Made by a program: the position numbers and the translations under genes
The notes under the pieces: generated by a model
The model's database searches: none
What the model was told of the DNA's origin: nothing
The model's input: the letters and a program-made list of their open reading frames with translations, nothing else
NCBI GenBank assembly: GCA_036785705.1
Contig: JAWUZG010001057.1
Coordinates: forward strand, 124,001-188,000
Length of the DNA: 64,000 nucleotides
Direction of reading: 5' to 3'
From: Acanthornis magna
Lineage: Eukaryota > Chordata > Aves > Passeriformes > Acanthizidae
Shown here: piece after piece, positions 54,107-64,000 of the stretch
Position numbering within the stretch: position 1 is the stretch's first letter
Layout of the letters: every line of letters begins with the position of its first letter

Positions 54107-54660
54107 CACGTAAATCACGGCCGGGCTGCTCGGCAATTTGCAGGCGCCGGTGAAAAACGAGCGGCCTGACCTTTCGCTGGGGCTCTGCCGCCGTTGCCAT
54201 AGCGGGACATTCCCGCCGCAGTTGCCCAGAGACGCGCGGAGCCGCCGGGCCACACGTCCTGCTCTCAGCGGCCCCTGTGCCACTCGAGATGTTTTATGTG
54301 CCGCTCCAGCGGCCGGAGGAGCAGGCGGGGGTTAAGACCTTGTCCCGTATTCTGTCCCTACTTAGCGGGATCCCTCTTCAATGCTCTCAGCCGGAGCGGG
54401 AGATGCTCGTGTTTAGTGACCTGTCACAGCGGCACTCCAGCCTTTTGTCCCGGGAAATTGGCCTTCCTCTTGTGGCACTGAGAGGATTTGGGCCGTGTCC
54501 TCGGAGCCATCAGCCTGCCAAGGTTAAGGGAGCGAGGAGGGAAGGCTCCTCCGGGAGCGGCGGCGGGGCCGGAATGTTTGTCCTCCTCGGAAGCCGAGGT
54601 TCCATCCCGGCGGCACCGAGGGCTGCGGGCGAGGGGACTCTGCCACTCACCTGGGTGTGG
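54107..54660. promoter_or_regulatory. CpG island next to the 30/26-bp array
   Basis: CpG-dense unique sequence starts where the array ends. GTTGCCATAG at 54193-54202 and GTTGCCC near 54231-54237 resemble RFX half-sites, as at promoters of ciliary genes. A short ORF from ATG at 54289 has no recognisable domain. Confidence 0.4.
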
Positions 54661-55271
54661 CTGCTCCCTAAACTCCATGGGCCTTTTCCAAACGTCCACC
54701 CCGTGTCACCACCGCGGCACATCAGGCCTGACAGAAAAGGGGAAAATGTCTGTCTTCATCTGCCAGCCAGAGCTGTAGGCTCTGTTCCTCCCTTGATTTG
54801 ATGTCCCTTGGTGGATTTGAGCTGGAAGGTTGGTGGGAGCAGGAGCAGGGATTTTAGGTCTTCCCTCACAGAGGGTTTATTTTAAATGTGCTGGAGCCTC
54901 TCCTGCTGTTCCCAGGAGGAATATCAGACAGGCCCTGTAAAAACCTGTTGAAATGTGGCGTCTCAAGGAATCCAAGGGTAAGTTTGGGCAGCTTGGGCTC
55001 AGCAGCTCACGTGGGTTTTGTCCAGGGGCTCTGTGGGTGGGAGCACGCAGGAGAAGGGATCTGGCTGGTCTGAGACAGGGAATGTGGCCAAGGACAGAGC
55101 AGGGCTTGGGCAGGTCCACAAGGGAACAGAACCAGAAGAGGCTTTGGAGGAGACTCCAGAGGAGCCACCCTGGGGCTGATCATGGCCATGGTGTTGGGTC
55201 CTTGGCCACCAAAGCCACTGATTCTGCTGTGAACTGAAGGAAGAGACTTTCTCCATTACTTCCCAAATGAA
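54661..55271. other. Unique non-coding DNA
   Basis: No gene or repeat is recognised downstream of the CpG island. Confidence 0.45.
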
Positions 55272-55487
55272 CTGAATCCCAGGATCCCTGAGGCTGGAAA
55301 AGCCCTCCCAGCCCATGGAGGCCAAGCTGTGCCCCATGCCCACCTTGTCCCCAGCCCAGAGCACTGAGTGCCACGGCCAGGCCTTGCTGGGACACCTGCA
55401 GGGATGGGCACTGCAAAGCTCCCTGGGCAGCTCTGCCAAGGCCTGAGCACCCTTTCCATGGGGAAATTCTCCCTGAGAAGAAATCTG
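55272..55487 (-). mobile_element. CR1 LINE, group C
   Basis: GAATCCCAGGATCCCTGAGG to CCATGGGGAAATTCTCCCTG. Confidence 0.9.
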
Positions 55488-56030
55488 TCCAATTCCCATC
55501 CTCAGGGAAGGCAGCCCAAGGACCAGGACAGTGAGTGAGCACAGCACAGGGATCCATCTCAGTATTTTTGGGATGGAGCTGAACTCCAGGCTCTCTGCTG
55601 TGAGGCTGTCTTGGATTCCTGGAGCTGAAAGAACCTTCCTGAGGGGCCCTTTGGCATTTCAAATCATCTTCCTGGGGATTCCTCCCAAGGGAGGTGGGTT
55701 GGGGCCCGCATGAGGGCTGGGCCAAGCTGCTGCTCCTCTCCCTGTGAGCTAGGAGCTTTGGAATTTTATAATTGGGAGTTGTCTGGTTGGTCTCAGTTGT
55801 CTCCGTGGCTCCTGCTCCTTTTCCTCCAAAGTCTTTCTACTGAGAGTGCTGTCGAGGCTCTGCCAACACCACCCAGCTCCAAGGAGCTGTTCCCATTCCA
55901 TTCTCTTACTCCCAGTTCTCCACGTGCCAGGCACTGTTCCAGCCCTGCTGCTGTGCCAGCCTTTGAGGGGAGCTCTGTGTGTGCAGGAAGGCTCCTGCCC
56001 ACGTCCCAAGGCTGAGTGGGCTTTCCACAT
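55488..56030. other. Unique non-coding DNA
   Basis: No gene or repeat is recognised. Confidence 0.45.
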
Positions 56031-56475
56031 GGAATCGTGGAATGGTTGGGCTTGGGAGGGACCTTAAAGCTCATCCATGGAACGTCTCCCACTGTCCCAG
56101 GCTGCTCCAAGCCCCAATGTCCAGCCTGGCCTTGGACACTGCCAGGGATCCAGGGGCAGCCACAGCTGCTCTGGCCACCCTGGGCCAGGGCCTGCCCACC
56201 CTCCCAGGGAACAATTCCTCATTCCCAACATCCCATCCAGCCCTGCCCTCTGCCACTGGCAACCATTCCCTGCCTCCTGTCCCTGCAGCCCTTGCAAATT
56301 GTCTCTCTCCATGGTTCCTGGGGCTCCTTCAGGCCCTGCAAGGCCACCCTGAGCTCAGCCCAAAGCTTCTCCTCTCCAGGCTCAACAATCCCAACTCTCG
56401 CAGCCTTTCCTCCCAGCACAGCTCTCCATCCCTCTGCTCACCCTGGAGCCTCCATGGGCTCTGTCCCACACGGTG
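56031..56475 (-). mobile_element. CR1 LINE, group A, long copy
   Basis: Starts GGAATCGTGGAATGG and lacks part of the usual segment after TCATCC. It extends to CTCACCCTGGAGCCTCC, matching 23088-23597 in reverse including AAGCTTCTCCTCTCCAGGCT. Confidence 0.9.
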
Positions 56476-58242
56476 ACTGTGGAATGCTCTGGAGCAGGGA
56501 TGTGCTGCCCTGTGCCCCAGCTCAGCCAAAGCAGGACTGGCCCGGGGCTGTCACCCCAGGGACATCAGCTCCAGCAGGACTTGCTGCTCTTGGCCATTCC
56601 CTGGTGGTGGCAGCCACAGGTGGGACAGGCCCAAACCAGACCAAAAGGAGCAAAGCAGGTCAGGCACTGGCCCTGCTCTGCTCCCAGTGATCCATTCCGG
56701 GGGAGGAGGGAATTTGGGAATGGGGACCAGTGGCCCCAGCTGGACATGGCCAGCCAGCGTGACCCTGGCGTGGAGGAGGGGACGGGGAAGCTGAGGGACA
56801 TGGGAGCTGTGACACCTCCCTGGGCAGGCCAGGCCAGGCCAGCAGCTCTCTGTGATCCCAGCCTGGCTGTTCTCCCTGACCCTTCGCCGTGGGCTTGGTG
56901 TGTTGGGTTTTTTTTGTTTGGTTGTTTTTTTTGGGAATTTCTTTTTTTTTTTTTTTTCTTGAAAGAATTAAAAAGTACGTCTTCCATGAATAAATATAAC
57001 TCTTAGCTCTATCTTATTAACCAACAGCAATTTCAGGCTAAATACAGTGAGTGTTCACAAAAAAGCCAAGAATAGAAAATTGTTTAAGTGGCCAAAGAAA
57101 GTTTCTCCCATTGTGCTGCGAGCCAAGCTATGCCAGCTATATGTAAATGTATGCAGTGGGCTCTGTGCATGTGTCCACTTTGAAGTTGCCATCTGAATTT
57201 AATTCTGCCTTTGTGATTAAATCAGGCCATTACGTTTAATCTCACTTAATAGTAAGAAACGCTCTTTGTTGTTTTCTATAGGCAACATATTCTGCCCCTA
57301 ACATATACAGCTTGGCATTCACACTTCCCTATTAATCCCCGATGGCTGATAATTGCCTCAGCTCCAAGTTCTCTGTCCAATTCACAAGGGAACTGATTGC
57401 AGCCATTCTTCCCCTATACATTAATGCCCTGTTTTGGTCCCACTCCTTTGGCTCAGTGAACCCTATCAAGCTGGCCACATTTTCTGGCCATGTGGGCGTA
57501 TTGTAAGATGTTAAATTAAATTCGGGGCTGACCCCCTAAACACCAGAATCCATTAGAGCTGCGAGGTAGCTGATTGACAAGTGGGGCTACTTTGCCACTC
57601 AAAAAAACCCCCCTGACATAAAAAAAACCCACCCAAACCAGGCTAAATAAGGCTGAATATTTTGTTTCAAGGTCTTCTGCCTGCTGTCTCTCTCCTTCCA
57701 ATTTCATTACTGCCCTCGTAATTATTGCCATCGTATTGTTTCATTGATCCTACATATGTCAGGCAGGGAATTTCTTTGGGAAAAAGACCAAGGATCTGGG
57801 AGATGTCTTTAGTTTGCTTCAGTCTGGAAGCCCATGCTGATTTTTTTCCCAAGTGTAATCCATTGAAAGAGCTGGGGTTTGGGAGTTCCTTTTTTCTTAT
57901 TTCTTTTTCCTTCCCAGAAGAGGGGCCTAACTCCCAAATACTGAATTATTCCCAAGGGGCCTCAGGCTGTCACCTTTTCATTTTCCCAGGTATGATAAAA
58001 AGCCCAACTCAGTGCAGATTCCTGCAGGGAGAGGATTGGAAGGGACACTCAGACTCTGCAGGGACATAGACCAACAGTTTGGGTTCCCTTTCCTTTACCA
58101 AAATCCTGCATTTACAGAGATCCAAAAGTCTTTAATCACAGAAAAAATAGATTGAGATGTCAAAAAGCACAAATAAACAGGGGCTTGTTTACTTCCACCA
58201 CCATCCCTGCTGCAGCACCTTCCATGACTGCTGAGCAGGGAC
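56476..58242. other. Unique DNA containing a conserved-element candidate
   Basis: Up to 56900 it is GC-rich with no recognised gene. T-rich runs lie at 56905-56960. The block 57000-57700 is given separately. The rest is unremarkable. Confidence 0.45.
57000..57700. promoter_or_regulatory. Strong candidate conserved non-coding element
   Basis: Seven hundred bases without repeats, low in CpG, near 40% GC, with no useful ORF. Motif-like words include CAGCTATATGTAAATGTATGC, GATTAAATCAGGCCATTACG and CCCTATTAATCCCCGATGGC, and TAAT cores are many. It contrasts with the GC-rich, repeat-laden surroundings. Enhancer function is inference. Confidence 0.4.
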
Positions 58243-58402
58243 AGAATCCCAGGATCCCTGGGGCTGGAAAAGCCCTCCCAGCCCATGGAGGCCAAGCTGT
58301 GCCCCATGCCCACCTTGTCCCCAGCCCAGAGCACTGAGTGCCACGGCCAGGCCTTGCTGGGACACCTGCAGGGATGGGCACTCCAAAGCTCCCTGGGCAG
58401 CC
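58243..58402 (-). mobile_element. CR1 LINE, group C, short
   Basis: ACAGAATCCCAGGATCCCTG to CCAAAGCTCCCTGGGCAGCC. Confidence 0.9.
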
Positions 58403-58503
58403 TGTTGTTCATATTTTTTTTTAAATTCCACAGGGATTTGAAGCCTAAAACCCATAGTGGATCCCTACAGTTGTTAACTCTTAACCAATATGAACTTAAA
58501 GTC

Positions 58504-58610
58504 ATTGAATCCCAGAGTGGGTTGGGTGGGAAGGGACCTTAAAAATCACTTTGTTTCATGGGCAGAGACACCTTCCACTATCCCAGGCTGTTCAAAGCCC
58601 TATCCAAGTG
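58504..58610 (-). mobile_element. CR1 LINE, group A-like, diverged
   Basis: TGAATCCCAGAGTGGGTTGG, GGAAGGGACCTTAAAAATC and CTTCCACTATCCCAGGCTG. Confidence 0.8.
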
Positions 58611-58702
58611 GGGATTTATCAGCCACTCCTGGGAAGGACAAAGCCACCGTGACCCAGAGTGCCATCACATTTTGCCAGCACCAAACACAAACAGAAGAGG
58701 CT

Positions 58703-58843
58703 CTTTTTTCTTTTTTTTTTTTCTTTTTTTCTTTTTTCTTTTTTCTTTTTTCTTTTTTCTTTTTTCTTTTTTCTTCATTCTTTTTCCTTTTTTCTTTTCT
58801 CTTTTTTCTTTTTTCTTTTTTCTTTTTTCTTTTTTTTTTTTTA
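58703..58843. repeat. Polypyrimidine repeat (TTTTTTC)n
   Basis: About 140 bases of T and C only on the plus strand apart from a single CATT interruption near 58776. The main unit is TTTTTTC. The ORFs on both strands are low-complexity phenylalanine or lysine runs and are not genes. Confidence 0.95.
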
Positions 58844-60717
58844 ATATGGATGCAGCTCCCAAAGCTGTGATTCCCGACATTCACCTCCGAACCAACATCC
58901 CTAAAACACTGCATGGATGCCTTTTTATTTTTAGCCTGTTCCAGCCTTTTTCTGAGGAGTTCTGTGGCTCCTGTGAGGCATTTTAATTAATTAATTAACC
59001 TTGCTACCTTGCCTCACGCTGGCCTGGACAAAAGTCACTTTATTTTGGAAGTGGCCTGCGTCCTGCTGCACTCTGTGACCTTGGGGATGGCTGCGTGGGG
59101 CTGCAGACTCTGTGAGAGCAAAGGATTTGGTCCTGGTGCTTTCCAAGGGCCACTCTGAGGAAAACTGGTAGGGAATGAGATTAATGCTTTAATTAAAGGA
59201 GCAGGAAAGAAATCTGCTGGGTTTGTCTCAGCAGCAATTTGTGTGGCAACAAAAACTTCAGAGCTCCCCAGCCCCCCCAGAAGCTGAATGGTGTTTAATA
59301 AATCAATAATCTGATTAAGTTATCCACCCATCCAGATAATGATCTGACTTTATTGGGATTTTCTCTGGACTGTGCCACAGCCTTAAACTGATTTCCATTG
59401 CTTTGGATCAGACGAAGCGTTGGAGTGAGCTTTGGGAAGTCTGGCTGGGTTTGGAGCTGCTTTTTCCTCTTTCGTTAGAACTCAGGTTAAATGTCAGCGT
59501 GCTGACTTGGGAAACACCCACAGAAAGCTGAGATTTGCTTTGAAAACAACCAGAAAAAGTTGCTCCAAAGTTGCTGACCGATGAAGTGTGACCCCAGCAC
59601 AAAATTGGAAGTGGAGGAGTCACGAATAAATTAAAAATTACTCATATTTATCCCTCCCTGTGCTTAAAGACCAGTTTAAGTTTTGAAGGTCTCCCAGGCT
59701 GCCCAGCTGCTGCTTTGGGTTTGTTCTTGGCGTGGAACAGGGAGCTGATGACATTCCCCACCCAAGCCCCCGGAAATTCCAGGTGTCTCCTGGAAGTCCT
59801 TCTGTAGGAACACAGAAAGAAAATCGTGCCAGCTTTAGAAGGACTTGGAAATCCCAGCAGACAAAACGTGCAACAATTCCATCTTGATGCTGTTGTTATT
59901 AAGCAATGTTTGTAATGTTTGCCTAATAAAAATCCCTGGTAATTGTGCTGTTAAAGTGGGGACCTGTGACAAACAGCACCTGGGGGTGACCTGAGCCGGA
60001 ACACGAGGGTGAGAGAGGCTCCTGCAAAGTGGGGCTGTGAAGAGCTGCCGTTCATTTGGAATTCAGAGCCTGTGTCCCACGGCAGCACAGGGCTCCAGAT
60101 CCACTCCCGAGCCCTTTATTCCTCGAAGTGCTGTAATGTGGCGCAGCCCCGCGATGTCCTGCCCATACCAATGGTGCCAGGCAGGCGCTGAATGCTTGGC
60201 AAGGCTTTCCCGGGAGCTGTTCAAGCTGCCCAACCTGCATCCCGCATCCTGCCACCACCCAAGTCGTACAATAACCATCTGGACTGGCCTTGGAGCTCCA
60301 TTCAGCGCCCGGGACAAAGTCACTGGTTCTTTTCCATCGGCGCTGCCTCGCCAGCAGCGGGGCCGGCGGGCGAATTCTTTGGTCTCCAGGCTGTTCCTGG
60401 AGGATGATCCTTTCTCTCCGGGACTATCTCCATTTATCCTCACGGATTCAAATGCAGAACAACACCCCTCGCGTCCTGCTGCTGTCCCCTGGCTGGTTTT
60501 GGCTGAGTTATCCCAACACTCTCCCTGCCAAGTGCCAAAGCTGGTGACAGGATCAGACAATCCCAGGGCACGGCACCTTCAGCAGTTAAAGTTAATGTTT
60601 ATTATGTAATTATTAAATATTACAGGGTTAAGGCAGCCAAGACTTGACAAAAGGAGGAGGAGGAAGAGGAAGAGGAGGAGGAAAAGCTGAAATCCCTTGG
60701 CTTGTCCAGCTGGAGCA
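58844..60717. other. Unique non-coding DNA
   Basis: No gene is supported. The 190-codon plus frame at 60037-60609 has no recognisable domain. The sequence has few repeats, and 60000-60560 is fairly CpG-rich. An AG-rich tract lies at 60650-60685. Confidence 0.45.
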
Positions 60718-61062
60718 CAGGAGCTGAGGGCAGAGCTCCCCGGGGGCTGCAGCTCCTCCCGAGGGACAGCGCAGGGACAGCTCCGAGCTCTGCTCTGGGA
60801 CAGGGACAGAGCCAGGGATGGCTGGAGCTGGGCCAGGGCAGCTCAGGCTGCAGATCAGGGAAAGGTTCTTCCCCCAGAGGGTGCTGGGCACTGCCCAGGC
60901 TCCCCAGGGAATGGGCACGGCCCCGAGGCTGCCAGAGCTCCAGGAGCGTTTGGACAGCGCTGCCAGGGATGCCCAGGCTGGCATTGTTGGGGTCTGGGCA
61001 GGGACAGGGTGGGACTGGATGATCCTGTGGGTCCCTTCCAGCTCAGGACATTCCTGATTCAG
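60718..61062 (+). mobile_element. CR1 LINE, group B, inverted-pair member
   Basis: CAGGAGCTGAGGGCAGAGC to CCAGCTCAGGACATTCCTG. Over about 330 bases it differs from the reverse of 61422-61765 at only a handful of positions, all near the 3' end. Confidence 0.95.
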
Positions 61063-61421
61063 TGACCCAGAGGTCACCATGCACTGCTGTCTCTCACCTC
61101 TGGCTCCCGCTTTTTGCGGCTGTTTCGGCAGAACCCTTTTTTCCAGTGCAAGTCCCGGCCCGGCAGACGCAGGACCCCAGGAACACCGAGAGCTCGGCCC
61201 TGCCCTCCCCACGGCCACCGGGAAAGGCAAAGCAGGTGTGGCCTGAACGGCGAGCGGCGGGAGGAGCCCCCGGGGCCGCCCCGCCCCGCTCGGTCCCGCA
61301 CCGCTCCCCGCGGGGCTGCGGCTCCGCAGCGCTTCCCGTGAGAGCCCTCAATGGGAACTGGAGAGTGACGGCAGGAAAAATCATCCCGCCGGTATTCACA
61401 CATCTCACCCTTGTCTTCACG
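61063..61421. other. Unique spacer between inverted CR1 copies
   Basis: About 360 bases, CpG-rich at 61220-61340 (GGCGAGCGGCGGGAGGAGCC). No gene is recognised. Confidence 0.5.
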
Positions 61422-62015
61422 GGATCATGGAGTACCCTGAGCTGGAAGGACCCACAGGACCATCCAGTCCCACCCTGTCCCTGCCCAGACCCCAACAATG
61501 CCAGCCTGGGCATCCCTGGCAGCGCTGTCCAAACGCTCCTGGAGCTCTGGCAGCCTCGGGGCCGTGCCCATTCCCTGGGGAGCCTGGGCAGTGCCCAGCA
61601 CCCTCTGGGGGAAGAACCTTTCCCTGATCTGCAGCCTGAGCTGCCCTGGCCCAGCTCCAGCCATCCCTGGCTCTGTCCCTGTCCCAGAGCAGAGCTCGGA
61701 GCTGTCCCTGCGCTGTCCCTCGGGAGGAGCTGCAGCCCCCGGGGAGCTCTGCCCTCAGCTCCTCCAGGCTGAACTGACCAAGTGACCTCGTGTGGCCCCT
61801 CCAGGCCCTTCCCCACCCTCGTGTCCCTCCTCTGGACACTCTCTAAGAGCTCTAGATGTCATTTATATCCTGGCACCCAGAACTGCACCAAGACTGGAGG
61901 TGAGGCCACCCCAGCCCAGAGCAGAGTGGGACAATCCCTCCCTGCCCCAGCTGGTGATGCTGGGCCCGATGTCCCCAGGACAGGGATGTCCCTCCTGGCT
62001 GCCAGCGACTCCTGT
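61422..62015 (-). mobile_element. CR1 LINE, group B, long copy
   Basis: GGATCATGGAGTACCCTGAG at the 3' end, through the group B body, to GGACAGGGATGTCCCTCCTG near the 5' truncation. Same extent as 861-1508 in reverse. It includes CTCCTCTGGACACTCTCTAA and ATTTATATCCTGGCACCCAG, where 861-1508 is shorter. Confidence 0.95.
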
Positions 62016-62694
62016 GCTCTTGGGATTGAGGGAGAGCACTCAGGGCTCCCCTTGTTTCACCACTCCACTCTCACAGAGCCCAACCTTTCCCATGCCTTGC
62101 GCAGGGTTTTCCAGAGGGAGATGGGAGTGGGGCTTTGCAGGACTCTCCTGGATGTTTCAATCAAGGGGACATCATTCCATGGCCAGCGATGTCTTGAGCT
62201 CATCACACACAAAACCCTTCTGAGGAGCAAATGTGTGTCCTGTGCAGCTGAGGACAGAGCTGTGCATGGATCCTGAAAAACCCGCAGGTGAGGGAATGTC
62301 AGGGACCCTTCAGCAGCCCTTCCCCTCTTCCGAAATCCCTCGTGCTCTGACAGACAGCAAATTGGACACCTCCCTCAGAAGCACTTTCTGCCCTTTTCCT
62401 GCTGGTTGGAATGTCAAGATCCATGAAGAGAAAAGAGAAATTCCCTCCCACCGTGAGGAGGCTGAGGGAGAGCAAACCTCATGCTCCAGGGGTTTGTGCT
62501 TCCAAAGTTCAGTGTTTGTTCTGAAAACAGCCACAGACTCCCCATTCTCCTGGGGCTCCTCACTAAAACCTGTGCAGAAATTTATTCCAGAGGAAAAACC
62601 AATCAACATCCTGCAGGTGAGAGAAAACATGAGGGGAATCTCCCTGGGAAGCTTTTGGGACTGAAGTTCCTAAGGATTCCATGATTTTTCACTG
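62016..62694. other. Unique non-coding DNA
   Basis: No gene or repeat is recognised. Confidence 0.45.
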
Positions 62695-62795
62695 AATCAC
62701 AGAAGGGGATTCAGTGTTGGGAGGGACCTTAAAGCCCATCCAGTTCCAGCCCCTGCCATGGGCAGGGAACCTTCCAATATCCCAGGAACAAAGTG
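62695..62795 (-). mobile_element. CR1 LINE 3' fragment, diverged
   Basis: CTGAATCACAGAAGGGGATT, GGGAGGGACCTTAAAGCCC and CCATGGGCAGGGAACCTTCC. Confidence 0.8.
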
Positions 62796-63171
62796 CCCAT
62801 CTGAACAAGTGTCCATCACATGGACAAACCTCCCTTGAAGAGGAAAAAAGAGTATTGGGGTGAGGGAGGATTTTGTTGAGAACCTTTGGGAGTTCCTGAT
62901 CAGAGGAGGTGGCCCAGGACCTGTGGTGAGTTGGGATCTTTTCCCTTCTTGTCCAAAGTGAAGCCAGAGAGGAGCTAAAAGTTTTAGGTTTTTCCTGATC
63001 CTCTTTTCCTGATTCTCAGTTTCCCACCCTGTACACAACCTCTTCTCCAGCAGCAGCAGCACCCTGAGGGTCCCGGGCAGGGCTGCGGGAGAGGAGCTCT
63101 GGGAATGCACACACCATGCTCCCTTCCCCCAGGGAATTCCAGGAGCACTTGTGGTGTTTAACAGTGCAAGT
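62796..63171. other. Unique non-coding DNA
   Basis: No gene or repeat is recognised. Confidence 0.45.
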
Positions 63172-63240
63172 GCTGGGCTGACACTTGGACTTGATGATCT
63201 TCAAGGTCTCTTCCAGCTGTGGTGATTCTGTGATTCTCCT
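63172..63240 (+). mobile_element. CR1 LINE 3' end, very short
   Basis: CTTGATGATCTTCAAGGTCT, then TTCCAGCTGTGGTGATTCTG and TGATTCTCC. Confidence 0.75.
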
Positions 63241-63289
63241 CCTCAATATAATGCACCAGGCTCAAAGCTGTAAATGACCACTTCAGCTT

Positions 63290-63362
63290 CATGGAATCCG
63301 AATATCCTGAGCTGGAAAGGACCCACAAGATCATTGAAGTCCAACTCCTGCTGCACTGCAGG
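63290..63362 (-). mobile_element. CR1 LINE 3' fragment, B-like
   Basis: TGGAATCCGAATATCCTGAG, CTGGAAAGGACCCACAAGATC and ATTGAAGTCCAACTCCTG. Confidence 0.75.
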
Positions 63363-64000
63363 GTTTTGATTGTTTTATTGGGATTTTTATTTCCTCCTGG
63401 GAGGGTATTTTTCATCCCTGAAAAAACAAAACCGCATTAAACCCCAAAGGTTTGAGTTATTGTTGCGAGAGTTCAATCCTGGTCACTACCATCCCTTCAC
63501 TTTCTTTTTATTTCTCAGCTCCCCGAGAGGAAAAGACACAATGAATGAAAGAAAGGCAGAAAAACCCTCCGAAAGAAGCAGGGGTCTCCTCCCGACTCCC
63601 GGAGCTCCTGGCACGGTGCGGCCGTGGCACGGAGCCGCCTCTGCCGGCACAGACTTGGCACGGCGGGGCCAGGCCTTTGTGTCGCAGTCACCTTCTTGAT
63701 TGCAGCAAAAAAAGGCGTCTGTGGTGGGTGACCGCATTGGCCACCCCACCAGACAGAAGGCAGAAGGGGAAAAAATAGGGAAAAACCAGGGAAATTGGTG
63801 TGTGGGGAGAGGGGGAACACCGGGGAGGGAGGGCACGGGCCGGGTCCTGTTTAGGAGTCAGTTCTTCCCTGGGTGTTCTGGGTGCTCCTAAAGCCCTGAT
63901 CCTGCTCCAGCCCGGAGGGTCCTGGAGCAGGGACACCCACCGAGGGGTCCCACTGCTCCTGGGGGCACTCACAGCTCTGCTGGAGGGACTCGGAGTCCCC
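63363..64000. other. Unique DNA to the window end
   Basis: No gene is supported. Sequence is AT-rich to about 63550 and moderately CpG-rich after that. Open frames lack recognisable domains. Confidence 0.45.

Noticed and set aside
52989..54283. 403-codon cysteine/leucine-rich minus-strand ORF
   Set aside because: It translates the 30/26-bp array in stop-free frames.
58600..58914. Lysine-rich and phenylalanine-rich ORFs
   Set aside because: Low-complexity translation of the (TTTTTTC)n tract.
60037..60609. 190-codon plus-strand ORF as a possible exon
   Set aside because: No recognisable domain, no convincing splice sites, and overlapping frames of similar length on the other strand.

Overview
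This is a vertebrate nuclear window, almost certainly avian and probably a songbird. About three dozen fragments of the CR1 LINE show this: they are 5'-truncated, end in 8-bp ATTCTGTG-type repeats, and fall into several subfamilies, some almost identical to one another. An avian ERVL-type LTR and GC-rich minisatellites agree with it. I recognise no host protein-coding gene. The only convincing coding sequence is retroviral: an intact gag ORF on the minus strand at 28845-30296, followed by a stub of reverse transcriptase.

CR1 groups used below: A carries CCACTGTCCCAGGCTGCTCC (or its complement); B carries GTTTGGACAGCGCTGCCAGG; C carries GCACTGAGTGCCACGGCCAG; D ends GGGTGATCCTGAAGG plus a short tail. 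Plus-strand copies have their 3' end at the higher coordinate.

Layout. 1-670: CpG island with GC boxes and a YY1-type site, probably a promoter; the gene is not identifiable. 695-1740: one CR1 nested in another. 1740-9500: AT-rich unique DNA with scattered CR1 and motif clusters that look like conserved regulatory DNA (5430-5600, 8900-9500). 9515-10893: minisatellite built from 29-bp and 20-bp units. 11-20 kb: CR1 copies, a probable LTR (13571-14480) and an old direct duplication (19625-20613). 20685-21375 and 25270-26105: very GC-rich minisatellites in CpG-rich DNA. 26575-31890: composite retroviral block: an ERVL-type LTR with an insertion, an RT stub, gag, an 18-bp array in the leader, then a promoter-bearing LTR whose U3 holds a 74/84-bp array. 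33.3-35.5 kb: two more minisatellites, one of 75-bp units. 37.9-39.9 kb: a 1.6-kb array of 30-bp purine-rich units, two CTCF-like motifs, and an AGGGACAG array. 40-42.6 kb: CR1 copies, one sharing its 3' flank with a copy at 8.6 kb. 42.6-52.9 kb: mostly unique, several regulatory-looking stretches. 52.9-54.1 kb: three adjacent minisatellites ending at a CpG island. 55-64 kb: CR1 copies, a strong conserved-noncoding candidate (57.0-57.7 kb), and a nearly identical inverted CR1 pair (60.7-61.8 kb).

Many very long ORFs here are products of tandem repeats lacking stop codons and are not called as genes. Family names rest on recognition of sequence features; no search was run. Boundaries of repeats are generally good to about 10-20 bases.
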